Positions 48,038 to 60,112 of a DNA stretch of 64,000 nt are shown here, one piece after another (position 1 is the stretch's first letter; every line of letters begins with the position of its first letter). The notes beneath the pieces were generated by a model. That model saw only the letters and a list, made by a program, of their open reading frames with translations, did not search any database and had not been told where the DNA came from. Source of the DNA: Orientallactaga sibirica (lineage: Eukaryota > Chordata > Mammalia > Rodentia > Dipodidae); the NCBI GenBank assembly GCA_036365145.1, contig JAEOAD010000699.1, positions 8,963,001-9,027,000 of the forward strand, given 5' to 3'. The position numbers were made by a program, and so were the translations under genes.

Positions 48038-51000
48038 TAGGATCCACATATGAGAGACAACATGTGATGTTTGGCTTTCTGAGCCTGGGTTACCTCACTT
48101 AGTATAATCCTTCCCAGATCCATTCATTTACCTGGAAATTTCATAATTTCATTTTTCTTTACAGTTGAATAGAACTTCATTGTATAAATGTACCACATCT
48201 TTATTATCCATTCATCTGTGGATAGACATCTAGGCTGGTTCTATTTCCTAGGTATTGTGAATAGAGCAGCAATAAACATGGTGGTGCAAGTATCTCTAAA
48301 GTAGTGAGAAGAGTACTTTGGATATATGTCTAGAAGTGCTATGGTTGGATCATATGGTAAATCTATTTTTAGCTATCTCAAGAACCTCCACACTGATTTC
48401 CACAATGGCTGGACCAGATTACATTCCCACCAACAGTGTAGAAGTCCTCCTCTTTTTCTGTATCCATGCCAACACTTATTGTCATTTGTTTTCTTGATGG
48501 TAGCCATTCTGAGAGGAATGAGATGGAATCTCAAAGTAGTTTTAATTTGCATTTCTCTAAAGGCTAAGGATGTAGAACACTTTTTAAAATATTTACATGC
48601 CATCTGTATTTCTTCTTCTCAGAACTATCTATTTAGTTCCATAGCCCATTTTCCCCCATAATTTATTTTTATTTATATTATTCTGTTTTTACATTCATAG
48701 TGTTGGCTCCCTTTTCCTCCTCCCTGTCCTCCCTCTTCCAAAGGGACCCTCATCAATGGGGAATGTGGGTCATGCATTATGGGGGTAGTCAAGAGTTCTG
48801 GGGGGTAGGCCCAAGTCTCTGTGCATAATGCCTCAACTTGTGGCTCTAACATTCTTTCCGCCCCCTCTTCCGTGAATTTCCCTGAGCCACATTGGGGTCA
48901 TTTTAGTTCTATTTCAATGATAAGGTTTTGGGAGCCTATGTGACTCTGGATACCTGGCTTAGTTGGAGTTGGATATTCTTTGTGTTTATCTCCTTCAGCC
49001 TTTTTCTGGTGTCATGATCTCCAGGAATGCTGTATTCTTGCCTGTCCCCAGCATTACTCTATGGTTTCAGCTGGGGCCCTGGTGAGGTGTGATTGGCAGA
49101 TCCTCCCTTCAGGCTTGTTGTCCATCTAAAAAAGATAAGCAAATTCTCCAACAGAGAGAGAAGTTAGTACTAGATAGAAGGGATGGCCATAGATATTTTG
49201 GAGGGAATTTTATATATGTAGGCTCTCTTTTAGCCCACATTTGGTGGTATCTTGATCTTGGAGACTAAGCTCATTTTTTGAACATGGTTTTGACTTATTT
49301 CCCAGTTCCAGCAATGGTTTCCATTCCACTGAGTGGATCTATTAGTCCAATCAAGAGCAGTTGGTTACCCACCATGGCTGTGTGCCACTACTTCACTTGT
49401 TTGAGCATTACATCAGGTTGTTTCCTGTTGGATATCTTGTACTGCAAGTTGTTTGGAGACATGCCAGCCATTATCCCCCAGTTGCTCATGTAGCACCCTC
49501 TGGCACTAGACTAGCTAACTGGGGACTTATCCTCTTCCAGATTCTGGCCAGGTCTCTCCATGTTTGGTCTCACACACATATGCTGTCTTCAACAGTAGGG
49601 TCTTACTATTAACCTTGGTGGGTCATAGCCCATTTTTAACTGGGTTGTTTGATTTCTTATTGTTCTGGTTTTTTTAGTTCTTTGTATATTCTGGATATTA
49701 ATCCTCTGTAAGAGGTATAGGTGGCAAAGATTTCTCCCATTCTGTAGGTTGTCTCTTTGCTCTATTCACAGTGTCCTTTGCTGTACAAAAGCTTTGTAAT
49801 TTCATGAAGCCACAGTGGTTGATTAGTTGTTTTATTCCCTGAGCAATTGAGGTTATATTCAGAAAGTCATTGCCTATCCTAAAATATTGAAGGGTTTCCC
49901 CTGCCTTTTCCTCTAGCAGTTTCAGAGTGTCAGGTCTGATATTAATGTTCTTGATCCGCTTGGATTTAACTCTTGTTCATGGAGAGAGACAAGATCTATT
50001 TTTATCCTTTTACATACAGATGTCCAGTTTTCCCAGCACCATTTGTTGAAGAGGCTATCTTTTCTCCAATGAATATTTTTGGCATTTTTTTGTCAAAAAT
50101 CAGGTGGCTGTAGCTGCCTGGATTAATATTTGCGATTTCTATTCTGTTCCATTGATCTACATGTCTGTCCTTGTGCAAGTACAATGCTGTTTTTGTTACT
50201 ATGGCTTTGTAATATAACTTAAAATTGGGTATGGTAATACCATCAGCCTGATTTTTGTTGCCCAAAATTATTTTGGCTATTCTAGGTTTTTTTGTGCTTC
50301 CAGATGAATTTTATGATTTTTTTTTCTATTTCTGTGAAGAATGCTATTGGGATTTTAATGGGGATTGCATTAAATGTATAGATTGCTTTTGATAAGATTG
50401 ACATTTTCACAATATTGATTCTTCCAATCCAAGAATATGGGATGTCTTTCCATTTCCTTGTGTCTTCTGCAATTTCTCATTTGAGTGTTTTAAAGTTCTC
50501 ATTTAGAGATCCTTTACTTCCTTGGTTATGTTTATTCCAAGGTATTTTTTTTTTTGAGGCAATTGTGAATGGGAGAGATTCCCTGATTTCATCCTCTGCA
50601 TGTTTGTTGTTAGTGTATAGAAAAGCTACTGATTTCTGTGTGTTTATTTCGTATCCTGCCACATTACTAAAAGTGTTTATAAACTCTAACAGTTTGCTCG
50701 TAGAGTCTTTAGGGTCTGTTATGTATAGAATCATATCATCTGCAAATAATGATAATTTGATCTCTTCCCTTCTTATTTGTATCCCTTTTATGAGTGTCTT
50801 TAGCCATATTGCTATAGTTAAGACTTCCAGTACTATATTAAATAAAAGTGGGGAAAGTGGACACCCTTGTCTTGTTTCTAAATTTAGTGGAAAAGCTTCA
50901 AGTTTTTCCCCATTAATATTATGTTGGCTGCAGTTCTTTCATAAATAGCTTTTATTATGTTGAGTTATGTTCCTTCTATTTCCAGTTTCTGTAATACTTT

Positions 51001-52821
51001 TACTATGAAGGGATGCTGGATTTTGTCAAATGCCTTTTCTGCATCTATTAAGATGACCATGTGATTTTTGTCCTTCAGACAATTTATATGATGTATTAAA
51101 ATTATGGAGTTGCATATGTTGAACCATCCCTGCATCTCTGGGATAAAGCCTACTTGGCTATGGTGAATTATCTTTCTGATATATTATTGTATTCTGTTTT
51201 TTGAGAATTTTTGTTCATGAGGGTGATTGGACTGTAATTATCTTTTTTTTTGTTGTCTTTGTCTGATTTTGGTATCAGGGTGATGCTGGCTTTATAGAAG
51301 GATTAGTTAGAATTCCTTCCTTTTCTATTTTATGGAAACTTTGGGAAGCATTGGTGCTAGTTCTTCCATGAATGTCTGGTAAAATTCACCATTGAATCCA
51401 TCTAAGCCTGGACATTTTTAGTTGGGAGACTTTTTATAACTGTTTGGATCTCTGTCATTGTTATAGGTCTATTTAAATGGTTTATCTCATCTTAATTAAA
51501 ATTTGGTAGGTCATATGAATGAAGGAAATCATCCATTTCTTTCTGGTTTTCAAACTTGGAGGCATATAAATTCTTAAAGTATGTCTGTATGATTTTCTGA
51601 ATTTCTTTGGTATCTGTTGGGATGTTGCCTTTTTCATCTCTAATTTTATTGATTTTTGTCTCTCCTCTCTTTCTTTTGGTCAGATTTGCTAAAGGTTTAT
51701 CAATCTTGTTTATCCTTTCAAAGAAGCAACTCTTTGTTTCCTTGATTCTTTTGATTTTTTTTTTTTTTGGTTTCAATTTCATTAATTTCTTCCCTAATTT
51801 TTATTTCTTCCTGTCTACTGCTTTTTGGTTTGCTTTGTTCTTCTCTTTCCAAGGCCTTAAGGTGAAACATTAAATTATTTACTTCTGAACTGTCTAATTT
51901 CTTAATATAGGCACTTAGAACTATAAATTTCCCTCTTAGGACTGCCTTCATTGTGTCCCAAAGGTTTTGGTATTTTGTATTCTCATCATTATTTGATTCT
52001 ATGAATTTCTTGATTTCCTTTTTAATTTCTTCAATGACCCATACATCATTCAATAATGTACTGTTTAGTCTCCATGAATTTCTGTATGCTCTGTAGTTTT
52101 TCTTGTTGCTGATTTGCAGTTTAATCCCATTGTAGTCAGATAGCATACAAGGGATTATTTCAGTTTTCCTGTATTTGTTAAGCTTTGATTTGTGTCCTAT
52201 TATATGGTCTATTTTAGAGAATGTTCCATGTGCTGCTGAGAAAAATGCATATTCTGCAGCATTTGTATGGAATGTTCTGTATATATCTGTTAGGTCCATT
52301 GGTCCCATGACATAATTTAATACAGATGTCTCTCTGTTTATTTTTTGTTGGGTAGACCTGTCAAGTGATGAGAGTGGGGTATTGAAGTCACCCACTACTA
52401 TTGTGTTTGGAGTTATTTATCTCTGATCTTAAGTCTAAAAGTGTTTGTTTGGTGAAATTGGGAGCCCCCATGTTAGGAGCATATATGTTTAGGATTGTGA
52501 TGTCCTCCTGTTGGAGTGTTCCTTTAATCAGTATAAAGTGACCTTTATCTTTCCTCACTAATGTTGGTTTGAAGTCTATCCTGTCAGATATTAGGATGGC
52601 AACCCTGCTTGTTTCCTAGGCCCATTTGCCTGAAATACCATTTTCCAACCTTTCACCCTAAGAAGGTTTCTATCTTTTATTGAGAGGTGAGTTTCCTAGA
52701 GACAACAGATGGCAGGATCCTGCTTTTTAATCCAGTCTGCAAGCCTGTGCCTTTTGGTTGGGGCATTGAGGCCATTGCTATTAAGAGTTATTATTGAAAG
52801 ATATGTATTTATTCTTGTCAT
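48038..52821 (-). pseudogene. L1-B ORF2 (endonuclease-reverse transcriptase), interrupted
   Basis: Removing the nested insertion leaves ~3.8 kb (about 1265 codons), the usual ORF2 length. The start ATG is placed at 52819-52821, just before a segment readable as SITLNSNGLNAPTKRHRLAD. The endonuclease domain shows MGDFNTPLS (about 52395) and SKIDHIIG, but the catalytic SDH motif reads SDY. The reverse transcriptase active site FADD is intact (50735-50746), followed by MILYITD. The C-terminal region shows LLHCWWECNLVQPLWKSVWR (48373-48603) and ends ICGS with TAG at 48038. It has many stops and frameshifts plus the 971-bp L1-A2 insertion. Confidence 0.9.
48653..49623 (-). mobile_element. L1-A2, 5'-truncated L1 fragment nested in L1-B
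   Basis: A 971-bp family-A L1 3'UTR lies inside L1-B ORF2, same orientation. Its tail complement ('aatttatttttatttatat') is at the left. Landmarks shared with the 44.5-45.4 kb copy include 'gtggctctaacattctttc', 'gccccctcttccgtgaatt' and 'gtctctccatgtttggtct'. CATAGCCCATTTT at 48640-48652 and 49624-49636 is a perfect 13-bp target duplication, and L1-B ORF2 is collinear across it. Confidence 0.95.
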
Positions 52822-52929
52822 TTTCTTGTTTTGTAGTTCTTCTTGTTTTCACTTTACTCACTTGTTTTAACTGTTATTTGAGTATTTGAGTATTGAGTTT
52901 ATTTTTTCCTATTTCCTGCTGTTTGTGTT

Positions 52930-53971
52930 TTTCTTTCTCTTCAGCTTGAATTATTCCTTCAGATATTTTCTATAGAACAGGTTTAGTTGCCACAAATTCC
53001 TTTAGCCTGTTTTTGTTGTGGAATGTCCTTATTTCTCCATCAATTTGGATAGATAGCTGTGCAGGATAAAGTAATCTTGATGGACAGTTTTTATCTTTCA
53101 GAACTTGGAATACATCATGCCAAGCCCTTCTGGCTTTTAAGGTTTGTGTTGAGTAATCCTTGTGTTGTGATCCTGATGGGTTTCCCTTTGAAGGTCACTT
53201 GGCTTTTTCTCTCTAACTGCTTTCAATATATTTTCTTTGGTTTGCATGTTTAGTAGTTTAATTATAACATGATGAGGAGAGGATCTTTCTAGTTTTTTTC
53301 TGTTTGATTTTATAAAAGCTTCTTGTATCTGCATTGGCATTTCTTTCCAAATTTGGGGAAAATTTTCTTCTATGATTTTGTGGAAAACACCTACTAAGCT
53401 TCTGGATTGAAATTCTCCTCCTTCTGCTATACCCTGAATTATTATGTTTGATTTTTTCATGGTGTCCTGGATATCTCGGAATTCCCATTCATACCTTTCT
53501 ATTAGCTTGTCTTTCTCTTTTTTGGACTGTATGAGGTCTGCCACCTGGTCTTCTAGTTTAGATATTCTGTTCTCTCCTTCATCCATTCTACTGGTGAGAC
53601 TTTCCACAGAGTATTTTATTTCACTGACTGTGTTCTTCAGAGCTAGGATTTCAGCCTGTTTTTTTTTTTTTTTCAGTATTTCTATTTCCTTACTCATGTC
53701 CAGAAATGACCTTTTTATTTCATTAAGCTGGTTTCCTGTGTTCTCTTTCAGGTGTTTGTTTTCTTCTTTAATTCCATTGTTTTCTTCTCTGATTCATTTC
53801 TTCTTTCATTTCTTTGAGTATAGATAACATCATTCTTTTGAAATCTTTGTCAGGAATTTCATGTAAAACAGTCTCATTGGTGATCATTTCTGATGGATTT
53901 GTAATTTTCAGTGGGATTTCACTGTCTTGATTCTTTGTGTTTCTTGTATTATATTGTAGTGATTTTTGCAT
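52930..53971 (-). pseudogene. L1-B ORF1 (RNA-binding chaperone), frameshifted
   Basis: ORF1p is the trimeric RNA-binding protein of LINE-1. The start is placed at 53971 (MQKSLQYNTRNTKNQD). Positions 53137-53697 encode a long coiled coil (SRMDEGENRISKLEDQVADL) followed by the RRM-like part (SNIIIQGIAEGGE, then MPMQIQEAF and HHVIIKLL). After NILKAVREKKPSD the frame is lost near 53200 and the C-terminal domain continues in another frame. There is also a frame break between 53768 and 53697. Total span of about 345 codons is normal for ORF1p. Confidence 0.88.
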
Positions 53972-55200
53972 CCTGTTTTGATTTGATGCTTAGGTTTTCT
54001 ATTTATCTGCAATGTTCCTAGATGTGGTGATCCACCTTTATATACTTTTAGAATATGAGATTAAGGTGCCACGTGTAGCACTTATATCCAAATCCAACCT
54101 CAGTAATAATCCTAAGTATTGAATTTGCTTGCTAAACAAGTATTCTAGTGGACTGGGTGGGACAATATACTGGCAAATTCTAAACTTCAACTGAGCACAA
54201 TACACATTCAATAAAAACCAGCACAGATTATACAAACATGGAGATTAAAACAAACAGTCTTAGGTAGCCAAAATCCCAAAGAGTGTGTTGCACTACACCC
54301 TTAATCCCATTAGCTAGGAGGTAGAGAATTCTGTTCTGAATTGGGTTCCAGGTCAGCCTGGATCTAGATCAGACCCTGCCCCCAATAATGACAAAAGCAA
54401 AAGACAAAAGCCTTATAAATCTTTAAGTACTAAAGGCAGCAATATTCAACACCTTATTTGGAAATGGTAAAGCCAACCTCAAATATGTAACCCATAACCT
54501 GCCCTGACATGGAAAGAGAGATTAGCACTTCCAATGTAGGCCTATGTACCTTTGTATTTTCTTTCTTTCTTTTGTCCGCCAGCTGGCCTCATTATCTTTT
54601 GGTGTGGCTTCCAATCTCACCAATGCTGAGTGCCCGCCTCATTCCTTCCATGTTCTTTTGTGGAGCTTGAGGTTGGCTCAGTTGTGCTGGATGTGCTGCT
54701 GGTATTATGCTATGGAGCTTGAGCTTGGCTCAGCTATGCTGGATGGTGCTGGGAACTGAATTCCTGAGGTTAGAGGTTCTGATGGTTGGGGGATGGGCAA
54801 GTTCAGGAAGCTTGTAGTTTCTCACACTGTTCCCCTGCATCTCTTTCAGTAGCTCAGCAGATTTTTTTTTTTTTTTTTTAGATTTCTGGGCTTTGCAAAG
54901 AGGCTGATGAGCTTGGAAAGTTCCCTTGTTTGGTCTCTGTTGTTGCTGCTGCTAGGCACGCCTCATGGGTGGTGCCTGGCATTCAGGTCATGCAGATCCT
55001 GGCCATGGTGAACCAGGGCCATGGTGGACCAGGACTGCCAAGGATCAGGCCACAAGCTCCTCAGTGGGATTCTGGCCATCTCCTGCTTCTCCACTGTGTC
55101 TACAGAAAAACTATTCTGCGCTTTTAAGAAGAGTGTATTTTGGTGTAGTTTTGCTTAAATCTCTCTGTGATCAGGTTTGGCGTGGCTCCTATGCTGCCAT
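53972..55200 (-). promoter_or_regulatory. L1-B 5'UTR / internal promoter region
   Basis: 1.2 kb between the ORF1 start and the element's 5' edge. It is more GC-rich than the rest of the L1, with a 52-bp imperfect tandem pair (from 54661) and a T-run at 54861-54879. By analogy with other full-length L1s it should have held the pol II promoter; no specific factor site can be defended from sequence alone. A B1-like segment lies inside it. Confidence 0.7.
54285..54400 (+). repeat. Diverged B1-like segment inside the L1-B 5'UTR
   Basis: 'cacccttaatcccattagc', 'gggttccaggtcagcctgg' and 'atctagatcagaccctgcc' fit the B1 body with an internal deletion. It may be a SINE insertion or a B1 piece captured by the L1 5'UTR. 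Confidence 0.55.
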
Positions 55201-56223
55201 GATTTTTTTATTGCTTAGGTTTTTGAGTTCTTTGTAGATTTTAGAAATTAAGCCTCTGTCCAATATGTATCAGGCACAATTTTTCTCCCATTTTGTGGGT
55301 AATCTATTGGCTCTGCTTATTGTATGTTTGTCAGTGAAAAAGCTTTTCAGCTTCATGAGATCCCAATTGTTGAGTGATTGTTTAATTTCCTCAGATACTA
55401 GGGTTTTGTTCAGGAAATTTTTTCCTACTCCTATATCATGTAAAGTTCCTCCTACTTTTTCTTCCAGTAGTAGCAGTATTTCTAGTCTTATATTGAGGTG
55501 TTTGATCCATTTGAACTTGATTTTTGTGCATGGTGAAATGTGGATCAAGTTTCTTTTTCATGCATATGGTTATCCAGTTTTTCCAGCACCATTTGTTGAA
55601 GATGCTCTCTTTTTTTCCAGCCTACATTGTTGGGGCCTTTGTCAAATATCAAGTAGCTGTATTTACTTGACCCAATGTCTGGATCCTCGATTCTGTTCCA
55701 CTGGTCTATCATCCTGTTTTTATGCCAGTGCCATGTTGTTTTTATTACTATGGTTTTGTAGTATAGCTTAAGATCAGGTATGGTGATGCCTCCAGAGGTA
55801 TTTATTTTGCTGAGAATATGCTTGGATATCCAAGGCCTTCTGCCCTTCCATATGAATTTTGAGATCATTTTTTCTATCTCTGTGAGGAAAGAAGTTGAGA
55901 TTTTTATTGGTATTGAATTAACTCTGTATATTGCTTTTGGTAAGATTGGCATTTTCACAATGTTAATTCTGCCTATCCAGGAGTATGGGAGGTCTTTCCA
56001 TTTTCTCAAGTCCTCCTCAATTTCTTTCTTGAGGGTTTTTATGTTTTCATTGTAAAAGTCTTTCACCTTCTTGGTTAATGTTATTCCAAGTTTTTTTTTT
56101 TTTTTTTTTTTGAGGCTATTGAAAATGGGACAATGTTGCTTATTTCTTTCTCTGTATCTTTGTCTTTTGTATATGGAAAGGCTACTGACTTTTGTGCATT
56201 GACTTTGTATCCTGCTACTTTAC
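55201..56223 (-). mobile_element. L1-A1, upstream ORF2 part (other half of the outer element)
   Basis: This antisense ORF2 segment starts exactly where L1-A1 broke off at 46478 and is collinear with L1-B 49660-50680. It ends (5' truncation) near 56223, followed by TTGAAAAT, the partner of the duplication at 44450. A T-run at 56093-56112 has expanded inside it. Confidence 0.88.
55270..56066 (-). pseudogene. L1-A1 ORF2, reverse-transcriptase C-terminal part (broken)
   Basis: Two frames cover the part of ORF2 after the RT palm. 55545-56066 (173 codons) contains [51 protein letters not shown] and [11 protein letters not shown]. 55270-55548 continues with [24 protein letters not shown] and WDLMKLKSF. 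A single frameshift near 55547 separates them. The protein is incomplete at both ends because of 5' truncation and the L1-B insertion. It is not a host gene. Confidence 0.92.
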
Positions 56224-56231
56224 TTGAAAAT

Positions 56232-58359
56232 ATTTTTATCCTTTGAGTGAGCTTGTATTTTGTTATTAGTAATATTTTGACATTAAATCTCTTAAATAAA
56301 TGTAGAATTTTTTATGAACATGATTAGATAAAAATGAAGTTAAACCCAATTTAGTGGGAGACACTTGCTTTAACCAAACAGTTAATATTATATACTTTTA
56401 AGTAGATTTTGTCTATTAAAAACAAATTGTGTGATAATACTGCTGATAGGGCTAAGACATGCAATTGAGATTTTGAAACATATGTTTGATTGCTCTAAGA
56501 AAATGCAAAGTATGGTTTAATTGCTTCTCTGCCTTCCTCCCTCCCTTCCTTCCTTTCTTCCTCCCACCTTTGGCATACTACTCAGTTGCTTTGGAATAAG
56601 ACACTATTTTCATCAAAAAACAACATCACCTATTTAAGTATTACTATTCTTGCTTTGAGTGTTGTACTAATAGCAAACTAAGTCCAGAAGTCAGGACCAG
56701 TTAACAAAGGATCCAAACATTATACATGGGACCAATGACTAGCTTATTCGCTTCTTACACAAGTGGCCCTGGAAGATACTCCATCTTTAAGGTATATAAA
56801 GTCAATGTCTTCCATTTGGCCAGCTGCCTTAGAATGATAAAAGATAAAAATTTACTCTCCTAACTTTGGAAATGTATTGAAAGTCTGAGTAATAGGTTAA
56901 GAATTTGTTATCATTTTGTTTTGAAAGATACATTACTATACAAGTAGATGTTAATAGCAGAGATTTGAGACATACTAAAATTCTATTAACTAAGCACAAT
57001 AAAAAGTGGTACTTGATTCTGCTATTATAAATGAAGTAAAGCTTGTCAATCATTTGAAACTAGACATTTTTATAAGATTTTATAAGATAAGATTACCTTG
57101 GGGTTTACAAAAAATTAAATTATATCTTAAAGTTCCCAATATTTCATATAGAATAGAAATGTATTAGCTAAAATAAGAAACATAGAAATGAATGATACAA
57201 AATATTGATGAAAAATATTCCTTCCTAGTCAACAATTTTCATTGTTAATGTTCTATTGTAGATTAAATCTATCATCTTCATTGATGGAAGGAAGTTTTAT
57301 AGTGCAGCAATTTTTGGCTCAGTGTTGCTTTCAGACGCATTGCTCATCCATTGCCTTCCTATTTCATTGTTCTTCTAAGACATTGACCATGGGATGATTT
57401 TGCAATAGTCAACATCTACAGTGTTGAGATCTGCCAAACAGCAAATCAACCTTTATAATTAAAGTTGACAAGCTGACAACAAAAATGAGTGTATACTTGC
57501 ATATATATAGAAATTTTTATGTCACATTGCCGTCTGTGCACTTGTTTGCTTTTAGTCAATAGCCGAAGGCGTGTTTCTCAGCACCAGAAGCATGCTATAT
57601 TCCAAGGTCTTCAGACAGCTCCCCTTCGAGCTAGTGAATGTGCTGATTAATTTCGGACACTCTTCTTAATTAACACCCCAAAGGAAGTCTAGATTGTCAG
57701 CCTATAGTCCATGAGAAACAAGTGAATCTGAAGGATGATAACCCAGGGAGACAGGCACACTCTTTCCCAATGATGTTTTAAGAACATTGAGTTGCTTTCA
57801 AGTCAGAACTGTCTGGCAATGCCTAAGGAAGAGGTAGGCCTTTATTCAGGGCAAAAATAGAGATTTGTGTGAGTCTAATTTAATTTACTTTTTGACAAGA
57901 AAAGGAGTGATAGATGCTCCCTGACAGATGAAACATGGCACCCCAATGCCTCCGTGGTGCCAGTGGCCTTGATTAGTAACTGGAACCATTTTGACCTCCA
58001 GGCAGAAGAGCTGATGGATGAAAGTAAAAAGGGAAGTAATTAGGACAGTTCCATAAAGTAGGAAGCTTGCTCATTTTACCCAACTCTGTGAAATCAAATC
58101 ATGGGACCAAGGATGACTAGACTTATGGCAGCTTTCATGAGTTGGTCTAAAGACACAAACCCTTTCTGTAAAAAAGTTTCATCATGACAATTCTAACACT
58201 ATTAGGTCTACAGAACAAACTTGAGTTCACATCTTTACATTACCATTTCTGAGAACAACTTTATAAACAACTGTTAAACCAACTGTTGCATCTGTGAGAG
58301 AGGCTGAGGCAGGGTCTTCCAACTTTCAGTCCAGCTCCATCAAAAAACAGGTGAAAAAC
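56232..58359. other. Unique intergenic DNA
   Basis: No gene recognised. A CT-rich patch (CCTTCCTC type) is at 56529-56566. The stretch 57540-57720 has higher complexity and TAATT cores (see findings). Confidence 0.5.
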
Positions 58360-58366
58360 AGATCAT

Positions 58367-58513
58367 CGCATGCCTCTATTCCCAGCACTTGGGAGGCAGA
58401 GGTAGGAGGATCACCATGAGTTCAAGGCCAGCCTGAGAATACAGATGAATTCCAGGTCAGCCTGGACTAAAGTAAAACCCTACCTTGAAAAAAAAAAAAA
58501 AAAAAAAAAAAAA
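58367..58513 (+). repeat. B1-type SINE with 7-bp target duplication
   Basis: 'cccagcacttgggaggcag', 'gatcaccatgagttcaagg' and a 28-base A-tail. AGATCAT flanks it (58360-58366 and 58514-58520). Confidence 0.93.
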
Positions 58514-58520
58514 AGATCAT

Positions 58521-59350
58521 GGATTTGTAGCAAGAAGTTTAGAATGTCAACATAACTTAGAAACCAGTAAAAGTCATCCAAAAGTAAACAACCAGTGTCA
58601 TAAGTCTACTTTTCATAGTATTCACTTATGGAACACCTGATTGCTCAGCATGGTGAGAAGCATTTGTGAAGCTAAGTCATCTGATAAGCACTGTGTTGCT
58701 AGCTGTACTCAGCACAGAGGAACTACACACTAAGGAAAGCATATGCCAGCCTATCTGTTCCTCCTCAGGGAAGAAAAAATATCTTCATGTTGATACTATG
58801 TGTTCTATTTTTACCCTGTACTAACAAATGCTGAAGTTTTTCTTTCTCATCATTTCTGTTTAAAACTTCTAACCTGCAAGAGTATTTCAAGATGTCTATT
58901 TTTAACACTTTGCCATGAAGAAATACAAATGCATTTTGCTGAATTCCTTAATTTGAAGTAAGAATGGTCACAGCATAAAAGAATAGTTAAACATGGCATC
59001 AAGTTAGAAATTAAAAACAAGAAAAGAACTACACATAAAGTTAAACTTAGCAATATCAATGCCTGTTATCTTATACTTATATATTCGTGCATTCAATGAG
59101 CACATACAGTTATTAAATGCTTTCATGGATCAAGTGATGTGCCTCCAAAATGACATAATAGAGTTACAAAATGGTTACAAACATGCCCATTTTTCTAGCT
59201 ACATTGTTTTGCAATTTGATGCTACCATTAGTCTCACAAAATAATGGAGTAAATTACCCTATGCCTTGAATGAGTGTGTGACTTAGGTTGGCCAAGGAAC
59301 AATTAGATATCATGAAATAAACTGAGCATTACTTTATTTTTTAAAACTGA
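58521..59350. other. Unique AT-rich DNA
   Basis: No gene or repeat recognised. Confidence 0.45.
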
Positions 59351-59870
59351 GTTTCCAGGGGCCCTGAGAACAGGGAATGCCCACAAGTCCGGGGGCCATG
59401 AATTTCACCTGTCTTAGCCTCAGGGAGAGAGAAACAAGCACTGGGAGGCAGTTGTGAGGAACATGCCATGCCCGTGGACCAGAGTCGAAGTGATGCTGAG
59501 GATTCAGTATCAGAAGAAAGTTTCTTAGCAAGAAGATCTTCAAATAAAACCAGAAGACATATCCAAATCCATTGATGTGCAACTGCAAAACAAAAACACA
59601 AGTAATATGAAAAAGCATGGCAACATGATGCCTCAGAAAGATCATAACTCCTCAGTTACTGAAATCAGATACTGAAATGGATAAAATAAGGAATGGAGAT
59701 TTCACAAGTTCACTGGTAAAAATGATCACTAGTCTCAGAGGTTACAAGCAAGCATATGAATTCCATCCTGCCAGTGTAAAGGAAAGTCAGCAACACAGAA
59801 GAAAATGCCAGCAAAATGAATGAGAAAATTAGCAGCATGGGTGGAAATGGCAGATACATTGATGGGTTGT

Positions 59871-60112
59871 GCACTGGAGAAATGTCTTAGTGGTTAAGGC
59901 ACTTGCCTGCAAAGCCAAAGGACCCAGTTTGATTCCCCAGGATCCACATAAGCTAGATGCACAAGGGGGGTACACACATCTGGAGTTCATTTACAGTGAC
60001 TGGAGGCTCTGGCGTGCCCATCCTCTCTGTTTCTCTCTCCCTCTCTCTGCCTATTTTTCTCTCTCCCTCTCTCAAATAAATAAAGAAAAAAAAAAAAAAT
60101 GTTAAAAAAATA
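59871..60112 (+). repeat. DIP-like tRNA SINE inserted in the old L1
   Basis: 'gagaaatgtcttagtggtt', 'ttgattccccaggatccac', CT-rich stretch and an A-rich tail. GGTTGT at 59865-59870 and 60113-60118 is a short probable target duplication. Confidence 0.93.

Larger units (their letters stand above)
46718..55200 (-). mobile_element. L1-B, near-full-length LINE-1 (antisense), nested in L1-A1
   Basis: All LINE-1 parts are present on the minus strand: 5'UTR (55200-53972), ORF1 (53971 to about 52930), ORF2 (52821-48038) and a 1.3-kb family-B 3'UTR (48037-46718). Without the nested L1-A2 insertion and its duplicated target (48653-49636) the length is about 7.5 kb. The right edge at 55200 meets 'gatttttttattg', and the left junction has 'gattttctttttattg' at 46471. 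These form a probable target duplication inside L1-A1 ORF2. ORF1 and ORF2 carry stops or frameshifts, so the element is dead. Confidence 0.9.

Noticed and set aside
51718..52395. 225-codon minus-strand frame with GDFN motif as a host nuclease
   Set aside because: It is the endonuclease domain of L1-B ORF2, continuous with downstream reverse transcriptase fragments.
53137..53697. 186-codon minus-strand coiled-coil protein as a host gene
   Set aside because: It is L1 ORF1: coiled coil plus RRM-like part, correctly placed between an L1 5'UTR and ORF2, and frameshifted.
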